From Casuarina equisetifolia (taxonomy: Eukaryota; Streptophyta; Magnoliopsida; Fagales; Casuarinaceae), in NCBI GenBank assembly GCA_028551475.1, contig CM052355.1:29353580-29417579 (forward strand): a stretch of DNA of 64,000 bases. Reading direction: 5' to 3'. The notes beneath the pieces were generated by a model. That model ran no database searches. It was not told the origin of the DNA and was given only the letters and a program-made list of their open reading frames with translations. Made by a program: the position numbers and the translations under genes. This document shows positions 59,554 to 64,000 of this stretch, one piece after another. Numbering within the stretch: the first letter of the stretch is position 1; every line of letters starts with the position of its first letter.

Positions 59554-62500
59554 ATGGACAAGAGAGCCTCTCTTATCAATCCTTTAGCTTATCCAAAGGT
59601 TGCATCCTGGAAACTTGAAAGGGGCAAAAGGAATTGTTGCTCTTGGGATGGGGTGGAGTGCAATGAGCACATTGGTCATGTAATTGGCCTTGACCTTAGT
59701 AGTAGCTTTCTCCACGGTTTTATTTACTCCAATAGTAGCCTTTTTCACCTTGTTCACCTCCAAAGGCTTAACCTTGCCAACAATAACTTTAACCACTCCC
59801 AAATCCCATCCCAAATACATAACCTTTCTAGACTAAAAGAGCTCAATCTTTCTTGGTCTGCATTTTCTAATCAGATCGCATTAGAGATCTCTCAATTATC
59901 AAACTTGTCATCTCTTGATCTATCTCGAAATGATATTTTTTTCCATCCTATAGATTTGAGCCTAAGAAGCCTCATTGGAAATCTAACTCGCCTAGAAAAG
60001 TTGGATTTGAGTAGGGTGAACATTAGCTCCATGATGCCTAATATTTTATCAAATTTGACTTCCTTAACTTCCTTCAATCTCTATTCATGTGGTTTGTTTG
60101 GAGAAATTCCAGAAAGAATTTTTAACCTACCAAATCTACGAAATCTAGGTCTAAGTGGGAATGAAAGAATCATCGGTTCTTTGCCAAGCTTTACATGGAG
60201 TGCTCCACTTGAAGAATTGCACCTCTCATCAACGAGTTTGTCAGGTAAGCTACCTACTTCCATCGGAAATATTGATTCATTGACTCAGTTGATTGTATGG
60301 AATTGTAGTTTCACGGGCTCTATACCATCCACACTTGGTAATCTCACAAAACTCATTTTTCTTGACCTTTCAAATAATGCCTTTATAGGTAAAATCCCTT
60401 CTTCTCTTGGTAATCTCACAAAACTCATTTTTCTTGATCTTTCAAATAATGCCTTTGTGGGTAACATTCCTTCTTCTCTTGGTAAACTCACAAAGCTTAA
60501 TTATTTTGACCTTTCAAATAATTTCTTTATAGGTAACATACCATCTTCACTTGGAAATCTTACATCACTAATTGCATTAGGTATGTTAAATTGCAACCTC
60601 ATAAGGTCCATGCCATCCACACTTGGTCACCTCACAAAACTCATGTTCCTTAACCTTTCAAATAATGCCTTTATAGGTCACATTCCTTCTCCTCTTGGTC
60701 ATCTCACAAAAATTATTTCTTTTGACCTTTCAAATAATATCTTTGTGAGTAACATCCCATCTTCATTTGGAAATCTTACATCACTAATTGGATTGGTTAT
60801 GTCGGATTGCAACCTCATAGGGCCCATACCATTTACACTTGGTTATCTCACGGAACTCATTTTCCTTGACCTTTCAAATAATGCATTTATGGATCACATT
60901 CCTTTTTCTTTGGGTAATCTCATAAAAATCATTCATCTTGATCTTTCAAATAATATTTTTATGAGTAGCATCCCATCTTCACTTGGAAATCTTACATTAC
61001 TAGCTAGATTGGTTATGTCAAACTGTAACCTCACAGGAACCATACCATCCTCACTTGGTCATCTCACAAAACTCATTTTTCTTGACCTTTCAAATAATGC
61101 CTTTATGGGTAACATTCCTTCTTCTCTTGGTAATCTCACAAAACTCATTTACATTGACCTTTCAAATAATGTCTTTGTGAGTAACATCCCATCTTCACTT
61201 GGAAATCTTGCATCTCTAACTAGATTGGTTATGTCAAATTGCAACCTCATAGGGTCCATACCATCCTCACTTGGTTATCTCACAAAACTCACTTACGTTG
61301 ACCTTTCAAATAATGTCTTTGTGAGTAACATCCCATTTTCACTTGGAAATCTTGCATCTCTAACTAGATTGTTTATGTCAAATTGCAACCTCACAGGGCC
61401 CATACCATCCTCACTTGGTTATCTCACAAAACTCATTTTCCTTGACCTTTCAAATAATGCTTTTATGGGTAACATCCCATTTTCACTAGGAAATCTTTCA
61501 TCATTGACTAGATTGGACATGTCAAATTGCAACCTCACAGGATCCTTGCCATTTTCAATTGGTGATCTCACAGAACTCACTTCCCTTAAACTACCACTAA
61601 ATTCCTTTGTGGGTAATATCCCATCTTTACTTGGTAATCTCACAAAACTCACAAACCTTGATCTTTCATATAATGACTTTACGGGTAATATCCCATTTTC
61701 ACTTGGAAACCTTGACAAACTATTTGCATTTATTATTCCCAACAATCAATTGAGTGGTGAAGTCGATTTTGGGCACATCAACAGTACTAAATTGACCATT
61801 ATTGAATTGAGCAAAAATCAATTAACTGGTCTAATTACTTTTGGACATATGAAGCTTACACAATTAAAGGCCCTAGACCTTTCTTTCAATGAGATTCAAG
61901 GCCAAATTTCAAATTCAATCTTTGATGTCAAGAATTTGGAATTTCTTAATCTTTCTAAAAACCATCTCAATGGTACTTTGGAGTTTTCAAGTTTCCTTAA
62001 GAACCAACATAAGTTGACGTACTTAAACCTATCTAACAATTACATTTATGGCCAAGTCCTAAAATGGATATGGAACATAACCAAAATAAGGCTAGAAGTT
62101 TTTGATCTTTCCCATAACTTTCTCACAGGCTTTGATGAATATCCAATTTTTCCTTCATGGATTCATTTAAACGTTATGGATCTAAGTTCCAATTTACTTC
62201 AAGGATCACTTCCCGTTCCACCTTTCTCCATTTTGTATTTTTCTATGTCAAATAACTTCTTGACTGGATATATACCAAAAAGCTTTTGCAATATGAGTTC
62301 TCTTCGAATCCTTGATTTGTCACAAAACTACTTAAGTGGTTTGCTTCCTTCATGCTTAGGCAACTCTAGTGTTGATCTATCAATACTTGATCTACGAAGG
62401 AACAAATTTCAAGGAAGCATTTCAGAAATGTGGGCAAAAGGAAGTGGTTTAAGGATGAAAATTTTCAATGAAAACAAATTCCAAGGGCCTTTACCAAGAT

Positions 62501-63414
62501 CTTTGGTCAATTGTACTATGCTAAAGGTCCTTGATGTTAGTAACAACCATTTTCTTGATTCATTTCCATTTTGGTTAGGCCATCATCCTAATTTGGAGGT
62601 TTTGAGATTAAACTCAAACAATTTCTATGGTCCAGTAGGAACTCCTAAAACTTATTTTAAGTTTCCAAACTTGAAAATACTTGACATCTCCCATAATAGT
62701 TTTACAGGAAAGATTCCATCCATACTTTTTAAAAATTGGAAGACCAGGAAGATTAAGGATTTGCATAACTTAACTTACATTCAGGAAGACCCAAACCTTA
62801 AAATAGATGTAGGTTCTCAATTTTTCATTTCAATTCAAGCTTATGCCTTCTCCATGATACTTACAAATAAAGGCACAAATATTTTATATGAGAAAGTCCA
62901 AGAAGTATTCTTTGCTATTAATTTCTCAAGCAACAAATTTGTTGGTGAGATTCCAGAATCTATTGGAAATTTAAGGGAATTTTATTTGCTAAATCTTTCC
63001 AATAATGCCCTTATAGGGCAGATTCCACCATCATTAGGAAACCTTTTAAAGTTGGAAGCACTAGACCTTTCTCAAAACCAATTGGTAAGGAATATTCCAC
63101 AACAACTAACACAACTTACTTTTTTAGAATTCTTCAATGTTTCTCGTTATAATCTCTCTGGTCCTATACCAGAAGGGAAACAATTCAATACATTTGAAAA
63201 TAGCTCATTTCAAGGAAACCTAGAATTGTGTGGCATGCCATTGACAAAGAAATGTGTGAGTTTTGTTGGGCTGAATACTTCATCTCTTGTCTCAAAAGAA
63301 AGTCAAGACTCTATATCACTTTTTGAATTTGGTTGGAAACCAATTGTGATTGGATATGGATTAGGAGTAGTTCTTGGAGTAATAATTGGACAAATTTTGT
63401 TTATAAGGAAATGA
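59554..63414 (+). CDS. RLP2: expanded Cf-type receptor-like protein, 5'-truncated and tail-less
   Basis: The open frame has 1286 codons. Homology to RLP1 begins about 20 bp upstream of the first ATG, in the KESFI codons, and an in-frame TGA lies further upstream. No signal peptide or cap start is present, so the original 5' end is lost. Residues 28-35 keep CCSWDGVE. Residues about 243-722 are exactly twenty LRRs of 24 residues, against three in RLP1 at this place. More LRRs, the island (ending LTNKGTNILY), the LELCGMPLTKKC cap and a glycine-rich membrane segment (about 1260-1282) follow. A TGA at 63412 ends the frame; the next 60 bp would still code for a DWLMKT-type basic tail. Without a signal peptide it should not reach the surface. 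It is a recent pseudogene, or it uses an unseen upstream exon. Confidence 0.8.
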   Translation: MDKRASLINPLAYPKVASWKLERGKRNCCSWDGVECNEHIGHVIGLDLSSSFLHGFIYSNSSLFHLVHLQRLNLANNNFNHSQIPSQIHNLSRLKELNLSWSAFSNQIALEISQLSNLSSLDLSRNDIFFHPIDLSLRSLIGNLTRLEKLDLSRVNISSMMPNILSNLTSLTSFNLYSCGLFGEIPERIFNLPNLRNLGLSGNERIIGSLPSFTWSAPLEELHLSSTSLSGKLPTSIGNIDSLTQLIVWNCSFTGSIPSTLGNLTKLIFLDLSNNAFIGKIPSSLGNLTKLIFLDLSNNAFVGNIPSSLGKLTKLNYFDLSNNFFIGNIPSSLGNLTSLIALGMLNCNLIRSMPSTLGHLTKLMFLNLSNNAFIGHIPSPLGHLTKIISFDLSNNIFVSNIPSSFGNLTSLIGLVMSDCNLIGPIPFTLGYLTELIFLDLSNNAFMDHIPFSLGNLIKIIHLDLSNNIFMSSIPSSLGNLTLLARLVMSNCNLTGTIPSSLGHLTKLIFLDLSNNAFMGNIPSSLGNLTKLIYIDLSNNVFVSNIPSSLGNLASLTRLVMSNCNLIGSIPSSLGYLTKLTYVDLSNNVFVSNIPFSLGNLASLTRLFMSNCNLTGPIPSSLGYLTKLIFLDLSNNAFMGNIPFSLGNLSSLTRLDMSNCNLTGSLPFSIGDLTELTSLKLPLNSFVGNIPSLLGNLTKLTNLDLSYNDFTGNIPFSLGNLDKLFAFIIPNNQLSGEVDFGHINSTKLTIIELSKNQLTGLITFGHMKLTQLKALDLSFNEIQGQISNSIFDVKNLEFLNLSKNHLNGTLEFSSFLKNQHKLTYLNLSNNYIYGQVLKWIWNITKIRLEVFDLSHNFLTGFDEYPIFPSWIHLNVMDLSSNLLQGSLPVPPFSILYFSMSNNFLTGYIPKSFCNMSSLRILDLSQNYLSGLLPSCLGNSSVDLSILDLRRNKFQGSISEMWAKGSGLRMKIFNENKFQGPLPRSLVNCTMLKVLDVSNNHFLDSFPFWLGHHPNLEVLRLNSNNFYGPVGTPKTYFKFPNLKILDISHNSFTGKIPSILFKNWKTRKIKDLHNLTYIQEDPNLKIDVGSQFFISIQAYAFSMILTNKGTNILYEKVQEVFFAINFSSNKFVGEIPESIGNLREFYLLNLSNNALIGQIPPSLGNLLKLEALDLSQNQLVRNIPQQLTQLTFLEFFNVSRYNLSGPIPEGKQFNTFENSSFQGNLELCGMPLTKKCVSFVGLNTSSLVSKESQDSISLFEFGWKPIVIGYGLGVVLGVIIGQILFIRK
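60280..61719 (+). repeat. Twenty-LRR coding tandem array (three-LRR cassette)
   Basis: The cassette is one LRR with CNL.G.IPS, one with LDLSNNAF and one with LSNN.FVSNIPSSLGNL, 72 bp each. It recurs about seven times: four LRRs in the first round, three in most, and two in rounds five and six. Units share long identical DNA stretches such as aaactcatttttcttgacc. RLP1 has a single round. Confidence 0.9.
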
Positions 63415-63474
63415 GATTGGTTGATGAAGACCTTGAGAATAAGGCAACCAAGGGGGAGAGGAGGTAGACATTAA

Positions 63475-63904
63475 AGAGAGAAATTTTACAAGATTTTTTT
63501 CCCAAAGAAATGGATATGTAAGTATGTTCGGTACTTAATCTATTTTTTTTAACCCTTTTTCTAATAATAATGTGTAGCTTTCCTTTTTTGTATTTTCTTG
63601 TTGTATCTTAAATGGGGTAGAGCTAAGACATGTTATGTAAATTGCAATGTGGGGCATATATAGATGATCAAACAGAAGAATAGGATTTAGAAAGTATACG
63701 TTATTTAGAAACAAAGATGTAATTACCACCTAAGAAGTAAAGAAAAAATGTGAGTGGAGATAATTTGATCTCAAAGATGATATTTAGCAAAAAGATATGT
63801 AATATGTGTTAAATGTACCTTGATGTTGATTAAACCTTTATAGAAAGATTTATTTGAAAAATTATATTATTTTAAATATAAATATTTATGTGCCAATAAA
63901 CAAT
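63475..63904. other. RLP2 3' flank
   Basis: AT-rich; no coding region supported. Confidence 0.4.
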
Positions 63905-64000
63905 GTTGAATAAGAGAACATCACATCTTTGAAACACACTTGAATCTAATCACAAACTTCACTGGCAGTCAAGAAAGGATTTGGAAGATTCCCTCGTTCG
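63905..64000 (-). pseudogene. F-box gene fragment at the window edge
   Basis: Minus-strand sequence matches the F-box start of copy 2 at about 34048-34135 (NEVIFEI-like residues, then VIRFKCVSK). The motif is interrupted: the serine-arginine-leucine region carries a stop, and the match ends near 63905. The 5' end lies outside the window. Confidence 0.6.

Noticed and set aside
59440-59554. A spliced upstream exon for RLP2
   Set aside because: The tctcaag just before the homology could act as an acceptor, but Cf-type RLPs are normally intronless and no signal-peptide exon is visible upstream. It is kept only as an alternative.

Overview
This window is nuclear DNA of a flowering plant, most likely a eudicot. 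It is AT-rich, full of LTR-retrotransposon fossils and one L1-type LINE, and its host genes are plant families: Cf-type receptor-like proteins (RLPs, leucine-rich-repeat immune receptors without a kinase), F-box genes with an F-box-associated domain, and a hybrid-proline-rich-protein-like gene. The species cannot be fixed from the sequence. Gene density is low. Only one gene looks structurally complete (RLP1, minus strand, 53026-55998). A second RLP is long but altered at both ends (RLP2, plus, 59554-63414). The two F-box copies are broken.

Layout. 1-5.3 kb holds a degraded F-box gene with its long 3' module. 5.4-8.3 kb holds RLP-upstream modules and an LRR scrap. 8.9-11.4 kb is a tandem array of RLP 5' ends followed by an RLP 3' scrap. 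11.4-15.6 kb is a decayed Ty3/gypsy relic with a solo LTR nested in it. 15.9-16.5 kb is a proline-rich gene. 16.9-22.8 kb holds duplicated non-coding blocks, a copia gag relic and a second copy of the F-box flanking block, including an unusual hairpin. 24.3-27.1 kb is a short copia element with both LTRs and a 5-bp target duplication. 29.2-30.5 kb is an inverted RLP 5'-end array. 31.0-36.4 kb is an inverted F-box block with an almost whole F-box gene. 36.4-41.6 kb is the LINE. 42.4-46.5 kb is an old copia element. 46.5-50.8 kb holds more inverted F-box flank with a solo LTR and an F-box tail remnant. 51.4-53.0 kb is a third solo LTR. 53.0-63.5 kb is the head-to-head RLP pair. The right edge enters another F-box remnant.

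The main architecture is a large imperfect inverted duplication. The left arm (F-box block, then RLP array) is repeated in reverse in the right arm (RLP array, then F-box block), with about 18 kb between the RLP arrays. The LINE and the older copia element sit inside the right arm only, so they arrived after the arms separated. Similarity between arms is uneven: highest from the F-box gene through its 3' module and lower toward the outer end, which suggests gene conversion or more than one duplication event.

The RLP cluster is the functional centre. Such proteins sense extracellular pathogen molecules and signal through partner kinases (family knowledge). RLP2 carries a striking expansion: twenty consecutive 24-residue LRRs built largely from a repeated three-LRR cassette that occurs once in RLP1. 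It lacks a visible signal peptide and has lost its cytoplasmic tail. All identity estimates here were made by eye.
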